Assembly (NCBI GenBank): GCA_934546745.1
Contig: CAKTDV010000019.1
Span: forward strand, 1 to 59,048
DNA: 59,048 bases
From: an uncultured Desulfovibrio sp.
GTDB lineage: Bacteria; Desulfobacterota; Desulfovibrionia; Desulfovibrionales; Desulfovibrionaceae
Direction of reading: 5' to 3'
Shown here: positions 44,522 through 53,344 of the stretch, one piece after another
Position numbering within the stretch: the stretch's first letter is position 1
Layout: each line of letters starts with the position of its first letter
The notes under the pieces: model-generated
Databases searched by the model: none
The model's input: the letters and a program-made list of their open reading frames with translations, nothing else
What the model was told of the DNA's origin: nothing
Position numbers and translations under genes: made by a program

Positions 44522-46075
44522 ATGTCGTCCGTTTACGGCCTTGGTGCCTATTCCCCCTATATGCAGTATACTTGGCAGAGCGCATCTTCTTCCTCTTCTT
44601 CCCTTGCCAACGCCCAGACATCCGCGACCAGTATGAGCGGATCCGGCATGGCCAGGCAAATTTCAAGTATGGTGGCGCTGACGCGCTATGCCATGGAGAA
44701 AATGGGGATCAGCGAAGACGGCAATGTGACCTTTTCGCAGATCAGCAAGTATCGCAATGAGTTGAGCCAGTCTTTCGATACGGCCCTGCGGGCCGCCATG
44801 TCGTCGGTAGGCATTCAGAATATGAGCGGCCTGACGTTTACGATTTCCGCCACGGGCGACATTTCCGTGCGGAGCGATAATCCCTCGGATCGGCAGGCTG
44901 CCCAATCCTATATTGACGCGCATCCTGAGCTGGGGCGCAACCTGATCAAGGGCATCAGCGACGAAGGCGTGACGCTGACGAGCGCAATCAGCTTCCGTCT
45001 GAGCGGAAGCGGCTTTGTTGTTCTCGCACCCGAAGCCGAAGATTTGACGGTGGCGCTGGAAAAGAAGGCCGGGCTTGCGGATACGTTGCGTGAAGGGCTG
45101 ACGGCGCTGGGCGTCCCCATGGATGGCGGCTTGCGGTTGACGTTCAATGAGGACGGCAAGCTTGTTGTCGATGGTGAAACGGAAAATGCCGACGCCGTCA
45201 ATGCCTGGCTGGCGGAACAGGACGAACTGACAGAGGAATTGAAGAAGCTTGTCGCGGATGCTGGAACGACGCTTGATGGTCTTGCGCTCATCCTGCCCGC
45301 CTCGGGATCCATGACGGCGGAAGCGACGCCCAGGAATACGGAAGAGCTGCGGAACAGCTTGGAAAACGCACTTGCGGCAACGGATCTTGGCAGGTCTCTG
45401 CGCGACGGCCTGAAGGCGGAAGGGCTGCTCGGCAGCACAGGTTCCGTACATCTGACCTTTGATGCCAATGGCACGCTGACGGTTGATGGCGAAATGGAAA
45501 ATGCCGACGCCATCAATGCCTGGCTGGCGGGACAGGACGAGATGGCAAAGACGCTGCGCGACGCCTGCGAAAAGGCTGGCATCAAAGAGACTACGGCATC
45601 CTTTGCCCTGAACGCCGCTGGCGATGTGGCTGTCTCACTTTCCGAACAGCCGGCGAGCGACAGGGAACAGCTCAATGCCGCGCGGAAGGCATTCGCCAAG
45701 ATGGGCAAGGAAGCCAGCGCGTTGCGGGAAGGGCTGGCGGCGCTTTCCATTGATCTCAATGCGGAATTTACCATCAAGATCAACGACGATGGGAGCGTGA
45801 CCATCGGAGGAACGCATCCCGATATCGCGAAGATTCAGAAGGTTTTTGACAGCAACGCCGGTCTTGTCAAAACCTACAGTCAGATCGAGGCGCTTTCCGG
45901 CCTGGATCAGGCGCGTGCCGCCATGAACATCTCACCGTCGGCCATGCGCAAAAGACTGCAGATGGAAAGCCTCGCGGTCGCGTGGTGGAGCGGCGGCATG
46001 AGCAATTCCTACTTCGGAACCTACAGCGGCCAGAACGGCTTCAATATGCTTTCCGGACTGAACATAAGCGTGTAG
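44522..46075 (+). CDS. Uncharacterised modular repeat protein (~52-residue modules)
   Basis: This 517-residue protein matches no family I know. After a Ser/Tyr-rich N-terminus there are about seven tandem modules of ~48-56 residues. Each has a helix like LREGLxALG, a beta-rich stretch of the form LTFxxDGxLxVDG, and a helix such as ADAINAWLAxQDEL. Copies 3 and 5 are nearly identical even at DNA level (about 45179-45230 and 45496-45545, 105 codons apart), implying recent duplication. The C-terminus ends with a Gly/Ser/Asn/Tyr-rich segment. There is no signal peptide or membrane helix. The ATG has AGGAG upstream, a sigma-54-like promoter precedes it, and it is monocistronic with its own terminator. 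Function unknown. Confidence 0.8.
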   Translation: MSSVYGLGAYSPYMQYTWQSASSSSSSLANAQTSATSMSGSGMARQISSMVALTRYAMEKMGISEDGNVTFSQISKYRNELSQSFDTALRAAMSSVGIQNMSGLTFTISATGDISVRSDNPSDRQAAQSYIDAHPELGRNLIKGISDEGVTLTSAISFRLSGSGFVVLAPEAEDLTVALEKKAGLADTLREGLTALGVPMDGGLRLTFNEDGKLVVDGETENADAVNAWLAEQDELTEELKKLVADAGTTLDGLALILPASGSMTAEATPRNTEELRNSLENALAATDLGRSLRDGLKAEGLLGSTGSVHLTFDANGTLTVDGEMENADAINAWLAGQDEMAKTLRDACEKAGIKETTASFALNAAGDVAVSLSEQPASDREQLNAARKAFAKMGKEASALREGLAALSIDLNAEFTIKINDDGSVTIGGTHPDIAKIQKVFDSNAGLVKTYSQIEALSGLDQARAAMNISPSAMRKRLQMESLAVAWWSGGMSNSYFGTYSGQNGFNMLSGLNISV

Positions 46076-46084
46076 CGCGCCCCA

Positions 46085-46130
46085 TCAGGAAATGGCCGTC
46101 ATTCTGTTGCGGCCATTTCCTGATTTTTTA
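46085..46130 (+). terminator. Terminator of the modular repeat protein gene
   Basis: Perfect 13-bp arms (TCAGGAAATGGCC / GGCCATTTCCTGA) surround a 13-base loop, followed by a T6 run. Confidence 0.9.
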
Positions 46131-46134
46131 TGTA

Positions 46135-46854
46135 TCACTTGAAGAGTTCGCGTTCCTCGACGCCTTTCCGCTGGGTTCGATCCTCCACATCGACGCCTTT
46201 GGGCGGCGTAAAGTGGAAATCCCGATCCCTGACAGGGGCGTTGGGGCTGAAGGCGGTAAAGCGCACGTCGTTGTGATTGCCGTAGAAATCCACGATGTCC
46301 GCCCGCTGGATGTAGCCGTTACCATCGAGATAAATTTGCGCTTCCACCATTTGCGGCGTGGGATCTCTGGGATAAAGACGCAGTACCCGAAAACCTCCTT
46401 TCCGGCCCTCGGCGGCAATGTCAAAATCCTTGTCCAATGCGGCCTGTCCGGTCAGTACCTGGATAATGCTGCGTGAATCCTGGACGAGATCCGGGGGGTA
46501 GCGGTAGGCGACCTCCTCGTCGGGAACATAGTTCCATATTTCAGCGGGCGTCACGACAAGAAGCTCCCGTGCGTCTCCGCCGGTTTCCCAGCGGATGAGC
46601 AGCGGCTTGCGGAAGAGGAGCGTTCCCGTGCGCACTTCCTTTTTACCGCTTTCCTGGTGCGTCAGTGTCTGTTCAAAGGAAGCGCGGAAGGATTGCAGCG
46701 CGGCATAGACCGTTTTGATCTGCGATACTTCCCCCGGTGCGGCGGCGTAGGCCGATCTGGCGCAGACAGGCAGCGGATCTTCCGTAAAAGGGGCAGGGAG
46801 CATGGTCAGAGCGGCAAGACCGCCCGTGCACAGCAGGATTTGTACGAATCTCAT
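46135..46854 (-). CDS. lolA: Outer-membrane lipoprotein carrier protein LolA
   Basis: A 239-residue periplasmic chaperone that carries lipoproteins from the LolCDE complex to the outer membrane. A hydrophobic N-terminal signal (LLCTGGLAALTML, cleavage probably near ARSAYAAA) is followed by the LolA core: TVYAALQSFRASFEQT, GTLLFRKPLLIRWE, the WNYVPDEEVAYRYP strand and the C-terminal HFTPPKGVDVED. It is last in efp-ftsK-lolA, 44 bases after ftsK. Confidence 0.9.
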   Translation of the reverse strand: MRFVQILLCTGGLAALTMLPAPFTEDPLPVCARSAYAAAPGEVSQIKTVYAALQSFRASFEQTLTHQESGKKEVRTGTLLFRKPLLIRWETGGDARELLVVTPAEIWNYVPDEEVAYRYPPDLVQDSRSIIQVLTGQAALDKDFDIAAEGRKGGFRVLRLYPRDPTPQMVEAQIYLDGNGYIQRADIVDFYGNHNDVRFTAFSPNAPVRDRDFHFTPPKGVDVEDRTQRKGVEERELFK

Positions 46855-46898
46855 GGAGTTAACCTCAATATTCTGCGAATCTGTTTTTTTCCCGCCGG

Positions 46899-49220
46899 TT
46901 ATTTGACGGCGCGTGGCTTGCTTCCATCGGCGGGGCCGATAACCCCTTCCTGTTCCAGCTGCTCCACCAGGCGCGCGGCACGGTTAAAGCCGATTTTGAA
47001 ACGGCGCTGTACCAGTGAAATGGACGCCCTCCCCTGCTCCACCACAAAGGCGCGGACTTCGGGATAGAGGCTGTCCGCGGCATCGCCGCCGTTGCCGTTG
47101 CCGGACCCTTTGCCGTCGGAGGTGCCCCACTCGGCAAAATTGACCTCATAGGAGGGCGTCCTGTGCCGCTTCCAGTAGGCGATGACATGCTGCACCTCGT
47201 CGTCGCTGAGAAAAGGCCCATGCAGGCGCATGAGGCGGCCACCGCTGGGTTTATAGAGCATGTCGCCGCGTCCAAGGAGGTGCTCCGCGCCGACCTGATC
47301 CAGAATGGTGCGCGAGTCGTGCTTGGACGTGACCTGAAATGAGATGCGGCAGGGGAAGTTTGCCTTGATGAGTCCCGTGACGACATCAACGCTGGGGCGC
47401 TGGGTGGCAAGAATCATATGGATGCCCGCCGCGCGTGCCAGTTGCGCCAGGCGGACGATGCTCGTTTCCACTTCCCGCGCGGCCGTCATCATCAGGTCGG
47501 CCAGCTCGTCAATGACGAGGACGAGGTAGGGCATGGGCTCAAGCCCTTTATAATCGGACGGCAACTGCCCGTTGAAAGAGGCCAGTTTCTGATTATAGCC
47601 GGCAATGTTGCGCACGCCCATCTGGGCCATGGCTGCGTAGCGGCGGTCCATTTCATGCACGGCCCAGTCCAGCGCGTTCTTGGCTTCGGCCATTTCCGTG
47701 ACGACAGGATGCACAAGATGCGGCTCGTCGGCATAGACGGCCATTTCAATACGTTTGGGATCCACCAGCAGCAGGCGCATTTCCTCCGGCTGGGTGCGGT
47801 ACAGCAGACTGACGAGAATACCGTTGAGGCAGACGCTCTTGCCCGCGCCGGTAGCGCCTGCCACCAGCAGATGGGGCATACGGCTGAGATCCGCCAGAAA
47901 AGGTTTGCCAGCAATGTCCTTGCCGAGGATCATGGTCAGCGGACCGCAGCCCTTGCTGAAGTCCCGCGATGCGGCCAGATCCCGAAAGTTGACGGTTTCA
48001 CGGCGCTCGTTGGGGATTTCTATGCCTACGGTATCCGATCCCGGAATGGGGGCCTGTATGCGCACGGCAATGGCTTTGAGGGCCAGCGCCAGATCATCGC
48101 TCAGGTTGGCGATGCGGTTGACGCGAATACCCGGCGCGGGCTTGACTTCATACATGGTGACGACGGGGCCGGGTGTGATGCGCACCAGCTCTCCCTGAAT
48201 ATCAAAGTTGCGCAGGCAGGCCATAAGCGCGCGGGCCCGGGTTTCGCACTCTGTTTTGCTGACGCGCACGGCATTATCCGGGGCGGCTGTCAGCAGATTC
48301 AACGGCGGCAGGGGAACGGGCGCCTTACGCCGCTCTGCAAGCCGTGGCGCGGAATCGCTGACGGAAGACGTCCCGCCGGCTTCCCGCACAGGCGTCGCGG
48401 AAGGCTGTTCCGCCGCATCCGCTGCCTCCGCCCGTGGTGCGTCAGGAAGGCTTTCTGGGACGCTTTCCGTCGGGATGGCCGGGGTCGGCGCAATTTCCAG
48501 CGGCGTGAAAAAATCGTCCTCATCAGGCGGGATCTCCGCCTTTTTGCGGGGAACCCGCGTTTTGGATGCGGGCCGCGCGGCGGGAGGCTGACTGGGATCG
48601 AGGATGTCCGGCATCTCCTTCTCTGAGGAGGCGGTACCGCCCCGTCTGTCGCGCCAACGTTGCCATGAGGGACGGGGGATGGATGCCAGCAGTCTTTGCA
48701 GACCGGGGAAAAAGCCGGCTTTTTCGGCAGCGGGATCCGCGCCGTCGCCACGGGACATGCGTTGCCGCACCCCTGCGCCCATACGCTCCGTCATGGTGAA
48801 CAAGGAAACGTTGAACGTCAGTTGCAGGCCTGCCAGAAGAAGAAAGACCCAGAGGATGGTCGAGCCGCCGGGGCTGAGATACAACGCGGTGTTGTCATAC
48901 AGGGAGCGTCCGATCATGCCTCCGCCTGTCACGTCGCCCAGGGATATGTCCCACGCGGCGCCGCCCGCCAGCAGGCAGATGGTCAGCAGGAAGCAGCCGC
49001 ACCAGCGGTACCAGCGCATCGTGCAGACAGGGGAAACATAGGCCGCTCCAAGCGCCGCGAAGACGATCGGCCAGAGATAGGCGCCAATACCGAAAACATC
49101 GTTGAGAAATCCCGCGGCATAGGCGCCAAACAGGCCGGCATGGTTGCGGATGTGCGCCTTGTTGCTGACAACGTGATTCAGGCTTGGGTCGGCGGCTTCA
49201 AAGGTGACGATACTGAGCAT
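46899..49220 (-). CDS. ftsK: DNA translocase FtsK
   Basis: From this ATG the protein is 773 residues. It has several N-terminal membrane helices, a Pro/Ala/Arg linker, the motor domain (Walker A GATGAGKSVCL, Walker B LVLVIDELADLM, DVVTGLIKANFP) and a C-terminal gamma winged helix (VQRRFKIGFNRAARLVEQLE). It pumps DNA through the septum and activates XerCD. The start is doubtful: the frame stays open upstream to a stop at 49356-49358 and encodes the rest of the first membrane helix (RELFGLFLLFWALLL) but has no ATG, GTG or TTG. The true N-terminus probably lies upstream. Confidence 0.93.
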   Translation of the reverse strand: MLSIVTFEAADPSLNHVVSNKAHIRNHAGLFGAYAAGFLNDVFGIGAYLWPIVFAALGAAYVSPVCTMRWYRWCGCFLLTICLLAGGAAWDISLGDVTGGGMIGRSLYDNTALYLSPGGSTILWVFLLLAGLQLTFNVSLFTMTERMGAGVRQRMSRGDGADPAAEKAGFFPGLQRLLASIPRPSWQRWRDRRGGTASSEKEMPDILDPSQPPAARPASKTRVPRKKAEIPPDEDDFFTPLEIAPTPAIPTESVPESLPDAPRAEAADAAEQPSATPVREAGGTSSVSDSAPRLAERRKAPVPLPPLNLLTAAPDNAVRVSKTECETRARALMACLRNFDIQGELVRITPGPVVTMYEVKPAPGIRVNRIANLSDDLALALKAIAVRIQAPIPGSDTVGIEIPNERRETVNFRDLAASRDFSKGCGPLTMILGKDIAGKPFLADLSRMPHLLVAGATGAGKSVCLNGILVSLLYRTQPEEMRLLLVDPKRIEMAVYADEPHLVHPVVTEMAEAKNALDWAVHEMDRRYAAMAQMGVRNIAGYNQKLASFNGQLPSDYKGLEPMPYLVLVIDELADLMMTAAREVETSIVRLAQLARAAGIHMILATQRPSVDVVTGLIKANFPCRISFQVTSKHDSRTILDQVGAEHLLGRGDMLYKPSGGRLMRLHGPFLSDDEVQHVIAYWKRHRTPSYEVNFAEWGTSDGKGSGNGNGGDAADSLYPEVRAFVVEQGRASISLVQRRFKIGFNRAARLVEQLEQEGVIGPADGSKPRAVK

Positions 49221-49483
49221 GAGCAGCAGTGCCCAGAAGAGCAGGAAAAGGCCGAAAAGCTCACGGGAGAATTTTCTGGCTTGCGTAGCGCTACCCTCAT
49301 TCAGTTGTGCAACGGAGAGATTGCGCCAGCCTTCAGGGCGGCGCGGGAACCGGCGTCAAAAGGCATTACGGGCTGAATCCAGACCTTCAGACAAAAGACG
49401 GCCGCGGGGAAGAGGGGGAAGCTCTCCCCGCCTTCTCCCGCTGGCGCAGAGAAAGCTCCCCGGCGTGGGAGCCAACGGAGAAG

Positions 49484-50041
49484 CTATTCCCGTCCAAGAT
49501 ATTCCCTGGTACGGGTATCGACCTTGATACGGTCGCCGGTATTGACAAAAATAGGAACCTGTACGGTCAGGCCGGTTTCCAGCGTGGCGGACTTTGTCAC
49601 GTTGCTTACCGTATCTCCCTTGGCGCCGGGTTCGGTTTCCGTCACTTCCAGAACAAGGCTCAGGGGAATGTCGATATCCAGCGGATTCCCCTTGTAGAGC
49701 AGAACGCGGCACTGCTGGCCGTCCTTGAGAAAGCCTTCTTTGCCGTCGGTGGTTTCCACGGAGATCTGGAGTTGCTCGTAGGTCGTCATATCCATGAAGA
49801 TCAACTCGTCATCCTGACGGTACAGGTACTGCATGTCCCGGCTTTCCATATCGGGCTTGCCCACTTTCTCACCGGAGCGGAAGGTGATGTCCTGCATGCG
49901 ACCGGTCAGGATATTCCGCAGTTTGGTGCGCACCATCGCGCCGCCCTTACCGGGTTTGAAGTGCTGAAAGTCGACAATTTCATAAGGAATACCGTCAACT
50001 TCAATTTTAAGACCCTTGCGGAAATCTGTCGTTGAATACAT
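49484..50041 (-). CDS. efp: Translation elongation factor P
   Basis: This 185-residue protein relieves ribosome stalling at polyproline. The three-barrel EF-P layout is present, with the modifiable Lys in the domain I loop KPGKGGAMVRTK and the C-terminal signature VTETEPGAKGDTVSN. A perfect consensus promoter lies upstream. No EF-P modification gene is seen nearby. ftsK follows after ~260 bases. Confidence 0.96.
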   Translation of the reverse strand: MYSTTDFRKGLKIEVDGIPYEIVDFQHFKPGKGGAMVRTKLRNILTGRMQDITFRSGEKVGKPDMESRDMQYLYRQDDELIFMDMTTYEQLQISVETTDGKEGFLKDGQQCRVLLYKGNPLDIDIPLSLVLEVTETEPGAKGDTVSNVTKSATLETGLTVQVPIFVNTGDRIKVDTRTREYLGRE

Positions 50042-50151
50042 GGTTCCTCCTGGAGTGTTGCGCGGATCCGCATGCCCGTACCGGACACGATGGCCCGGCG
50101 CCGCACATGGCGTTGGTACGGCTTGAGTGTACCGGGGTGTGCTGGAGACAA

Positions 50152-50180
50152 TTGTCAGATTAAGAATTTTATATTATAAA
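50152..50180 (+). promoter_or_regulatory. Promoter of engB
   Basis: TTGTCA (50152-50157), 17 bases, TATAAA (50175-50180), about 50 bases before the engB start. It overlaps the oppositely directed efp promoter. Confidence 0.65.
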
Positions 50181-50200
50181 AAAAATACAGGGAATGTCAA
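50173..50200 (-). promoter_or_regulatory. Consensus promoter of efp
   Basis: Reading the minus strand: TTGACA (50200-50195), a 16-base spacer, TATAAT (50178-50173), an exact match to both sigma-70 hexamers. It shares its -10 DNA with the engB promoter. Confidence 0.72.
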
Positions 50201-50231
50201 GCTTGAACTCGCAGTTTTACGTGAGGTTTTT

Positions 50232-50858
50232 ATGACTCCAACGCTGACTCTGGAAACGACGGCCTACACGCTTGTCCAGATTCCGGACAGAGAGGGCGCG
50301 CAGATTGCGTTTGCCGGCCGTTCCAATGTGGGAAAATCCTCTCTTGTCAATGCGCTGGCCGGAAGGCGCAAGCTGGCCAAGGTCAGTTCTGTACCGGGCA
50401 AGACGCGTTCCATCAATTTTTATCTGGCCGAGCCCTTTGGCTTCTATCTGGTCGATTTGCCGGGATACGGTTATGCGCGGGCCAGTCATGAAGAGCGCCG
50501 CGCCTGGGGAAAGCTCCTGCACAACTATCTGTCGGGCAACAGGCGGCTGAAAGCGCTGGCCATGCTCATTGACAGCCGCCTGCCTCCCCAGAAACTGGAT
50601 CTTGATCTGGCGTCGTTCGCCCGTCAGTGCGGTCTGCCTCTTCTTCCCGTCCTGACCAAGGCGGATAAGTGCAAACAGCGGGAGCGATCCGCGCGCGCGG
50701 CGGAATGGCGGGACATTGTCGGCGTCATGCCTGTTGTGACATCCGCGGAAAAACGGCTCGGTATTCCCGCCCTCTGGGAGGCGCTGGCCAAAGCGGCGGG
50801 CGTCGCCGCGGGGAGAGAGGGTGCGCCCGGAGGGGACGAAGAGGTGAATAAGCCCTAA
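50232..50858 (+). CDS. engB: Ribosome-biogenesis GTP-binding protein EngB/YihA
   Basis: A 208-residue TRAFAC-class GTPase needed for 50S subunit assembly. G1 is GRSNVGKSSLVN, followed by G2 KTRSINFY, G3 DLPGYGYARAS, G4 TKADKCKQ and G5 TSAEKRLG. The ATG with GAGG upstream is preferred over an in-frame ATG at 50127, which would include the promoter. The C-terminal tail is Gly/Glu-rich. Confidence 0.94.
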   Translation: MTPTLTLETTAYTLVQIPDREGAQIAFAGRSNVGKSSLVNALAGRRKLAKVSSVPGKTRSINFYLAEPFGFYLVDLPGYGYARASHEERRAWGKLLHNYLSGNRRLKALAMLIDSRLPPQKLDLDLASFARQCGLPLLPVLTKADKCKQRERSARAAEWRDIVGVMPVVTSAEKRLGIPALWEALAKAAGVAAGREGAPGGDEEVNKP

Positions 50859-51001
50859 AGAACGCAGCAATTCCTTAAAAGCGAAGGAGACGCCAATGCC
50901 CTGTGAAACAGACATAAAGTAAAACTTGAACGGAGGTAAAGCTCAGAAGGCTGTGCCCACAACCTGCTGCTCCCTACCATAAACCGCTCTGACGGAGACG
51001 C

Positions 51002-52453
51002 TTACTCCGGTTGCTGGCTGGCGCCTTGCGGATCCATATGTATGGTAATGCGTCCAAGAACGGGGAACAGATCGCGTAGAGCCCGCTCCAGCCGCAGTGT
51101 GACGGCATGAACCTCCCGCACGGAGAGGTTGGGCGCCACCTCACAGTGAAAGGAGAGGGAGGGGCCGTAAAGAGGCTGGGTGTGTATGCGTATTCTGTGG
51201 GGGCGCGTTATCAGGGGATCTTCCTCCACCAGCCGCTTGATCGTAGCGGTGACGGTCTTCCTCAGAGGGTCGTCGCCATCGCCGGAGAGGCGCGCTTCGG
51301 TAAGGCTGCCTTCCGGCTCGATGAGGCTGACGACGGTGGCCGGTTTCAGTGTGGCGGCCACATGTGTCTCAAATTTGTGGACGCGATCGTGCGCTGTCCG
51401 GAAATCCTCTCCGGCGGGAACCGCCACATGCAGCTCTATGGCGTTGTGCCGGGGGCTGCGCATGATATGTATGTCATGCACGGAAACGGCATGCTGCGAT
51501 GCCAACTGGGCGATGATGGTCATGGGATCCCTGTCGCGAGGGCAGGCGCGTACAGGTTCGGTATGCACGGTGACATCCGCCCCCGGCACGACGGCTTGCA
51601 CGGCCAGCGCCGCATCGTGCGCCAGCCTATGGCTGGAAGTGACCCGTATTTGCGGATCAACGCCGATCACGAGATCGACGAAGGTATTGGGGCCGCTCGT
51701 GCGCTGACGGACACGCTCTACGGTAAGAACGCCCGGTACGCCTGCCACCCGTTCACGGATGGCATCCTGCTCTTCCTTTGAACCGGAGTCCATGAGCGTA
51801 TCGATAGCGGAACGGGCCATGCGGATGCTGGCCTGAAAAATGATGGCGGCCACGATAAGGGCGGCTACGGTATCCGCCTGTTCCAGCAGGCGCGCGGCGG
51901 GGCCGCTCAGATGCAGTTTGTCCGCCAGCCAGACGGCGCTGACACCGGCAAGGACAACGAGCGACGACAGAATGTCCGTCGCAAAATGCAGCGCGTCCGC
52001 TTCCAGCGCCTGGCTTTTGTGTTTGGCGGCAACCTTGCGCAGAATCCGCACACGGTTGATATCCAGGGCAACGGAGAACGCCATGACAAGCATCCCCCAG
52101 ACGGAAGGCGCCACGGGGCTGCCGCCTTCAATCAGGCGGTGCGCGCCTTCATAGACGACCCAGAAACAGGTCGCGAAAAGCAGGAGGGTTTCCGCAAGCG
52201 CGGAAAGGTTTTCGACCTTGCCATGCCCAAAGGGGTGCGACGCGTCGGCAGGGCGGGAGGAAATACGAACGGCCAGCAGGGTCATGATGGCCGCCAGCAA
52301 ATCCAGACCGCTGTGCAGGGCTTCGGATAATATCCCCAGACTGTTGGTGGCAAGCCCCACCGCAAGCTTGATGGCGGTAAGCAGAAGTGCCGCCAGTACG
52401 GAAATCCATGCCGCCCGGCGTTTTTCCCTGTCGGCTTCGCTGATAGGCATCAT
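51002..52453 (-). CDS. Cation diffusion facilitator transporter with extended cytoplasmic region
   Basis: A 483-residue member of the CDF family, which exports divalent metals (Zn, Fe, Mn, Co) by proton exchange. The six-helix domain (about 1-220) has SEALHSGLDLLA and HPFGHGKVENLSALAE; metal-site HxxxD pairs are recognisable. Typical members have ~300 residues; here the C-terminal ~260 residues seem to hold two or three successive ZT-dimer-like alpha/beta modules (for example VTVHTEPV, then IELHVAVPAG, then LSFHCEVAPNLSV). The metal is not predictable. The 140-base gap on its left side, before engB, shows no clear terminator. Confidence 0.9.
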   Translation of the reverse strand: MMPISEADREKRRAAWISVLAALLLTAIKLAVGLATNSLGILSEALHSGLDLLAAIMTLLAVRISSRPADASHPFGHGKVENLSALAETLLLFATCFWVVYEGAHRLIEGGSPVAPSVWGMLVMAFSVALDINRVRILRKVAAKHKSQALEADALHFATDILSSLVVLAGVSAVWLADKLHLSGPAARLLEQADTVAALIVAAIIFQASIRMARSAIDTLMDSGSKEEQDAIRERVAGVPGVLTVERVRQRTSGPNTFVDLVIGVDPQIRVTSSHRLAHDAALAVQAVVPGADVTVHTEPVRACPRDRDPMTIIAQLASQHAVSVHDIHIMRSPRHNAIELHVAVPAGEDFRTAHDRVHKFETHVAATLKPATVVSLIEPEGSLTEARLSGDGDDPLRKTVTATIKRLVEEDPLITRPHRIRIHTQPLYGPSLSFHCEVAPNLSVREVHAVTLRLERALRDLFPVLGRITIHMDPQGASQQPE

Positions 52454-52528
52454 GGCAGATCTCCTTCTGTGGGAATCACCGCACTCCTCTCCCCTCTCTC
52501 ATGGAAGAAAACAACGACGGCGCGCGGA

Positions 52529-52577
52529 TAAAAAAAGCCCCTGACAATATACCCCCTGTCTGGGCAGGGGGTATATT
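52529..52577 (-). terminator. Terminator of the fbp-to-bamD operon
   Basis: Perfect 13-bp arms (AATATACCCCCTG / CAGGGGGTATATT) around a six-base loop, followed on the minus strand by GTCAGGGGC and a T7 run. It lies just past the bamD stop. Confidence 0.82.
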
Positions 52578-52612
52578 GGGGGATGGGTGACGTTTTTTTG
52601 TCTTCTCTGTAA

Positions 52613-53344
52613 TTATAACCAGGTAAACCACCGCTTCCATGAGCCTTCACGGCGCTCGCGCGTGGCTTCTGTCTGCTGCTGGCGGTAGTTGTGATAGGCG
52701 GCGACAGACTTTTCCCGTGCATGATCGGCGGTTTCGGGGACGTCGGGGAATTCCCGGACAATGAATTCGTAACGCCGCCAGGCCGGGCCATAGTTGCCCA
52801 TATGCCAGAATACATCAGCGATATAGAGCTCATGCTCCGCCATGCGTTTGCGGCACAGGGTGATATTTTCACGCGCCTGGGCCACATAGGGAGTATCGGG
52901 ATAGGTCTGCACCAGACGCTTGAAGTACTCGCAGGCCTCTTCAAGGATGGTCGTAGCCCTGTCCACTGAACGGAATTGATTCATCAGGGCATTGCCCGTC
53001 TGAAAGAGAACGTAGGGTACGGCCTCATGGCGTGGATGGAGGGACTCAAAATCCTTGTAGGCTTCCGTGGCCAGCCCGTATTCGCCGTCAAGGTAGTAGG
53101 CGTCGGCAAGCGCCAGTTCCGCCTCGATGGTATAGGGGCTGAAGGGGTAGGCGTCCCGCAGTTTGTTGTAGTATGCGACGGCGCCCACGTAATCCTTCTC
53201 CCGCATGGCGTCGTTGCCAGCTTCAAAGATTTCCTGCGCCGTATCTTCGGCGGGCGGCAGATAGACCATGTCGATAATGCCGCATCCTGAAAAGGCGAAG
53301 ACGGCAAACGCAAGCGCCACTGGGCGAAGAAAGGATTTACGCAT
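52613..53344 (-). CDS. bamD: Outer-membrane assembly lipoprotein BamD
   Basis: This 243-residue lipoprotein is a subunit of the BAM complex that inserts outer-membrane proteins. A lipobox FSGC lies near residue 21. TPR-like helices follow (AGNDAMREKDYVGAVAYYNKL, YLDGEYGLATEAYKDFESLHP, ARENITLCRKRMAEHELYIADVF), characteristic of BamD/ComL. The start overlaps the end of trxB by eight bases, so it belongs to that operon. Confidence 0.92.
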   Translation of the reverse strand: MRKSFLRPVALAFAVFAFSGCGIIDMVYLPPAEDTAQEIFEAGNDAMREKDYVGAVAYYNKLRDAYPFSPYTIEAELALADAYYLDGEYGLATEAYKDFESLHPRHEAVPYVLFQTGNALMNQFRSVDRATTILEEACEYFKRLVQTYPDTPYVAQARENITLCRKRMAEHELYIADVFWHMGNYGPAWRRYEFIVREFPDVPETADHAREKSVAAYHNYRQQQTEATRERREGSWKRWFTWL

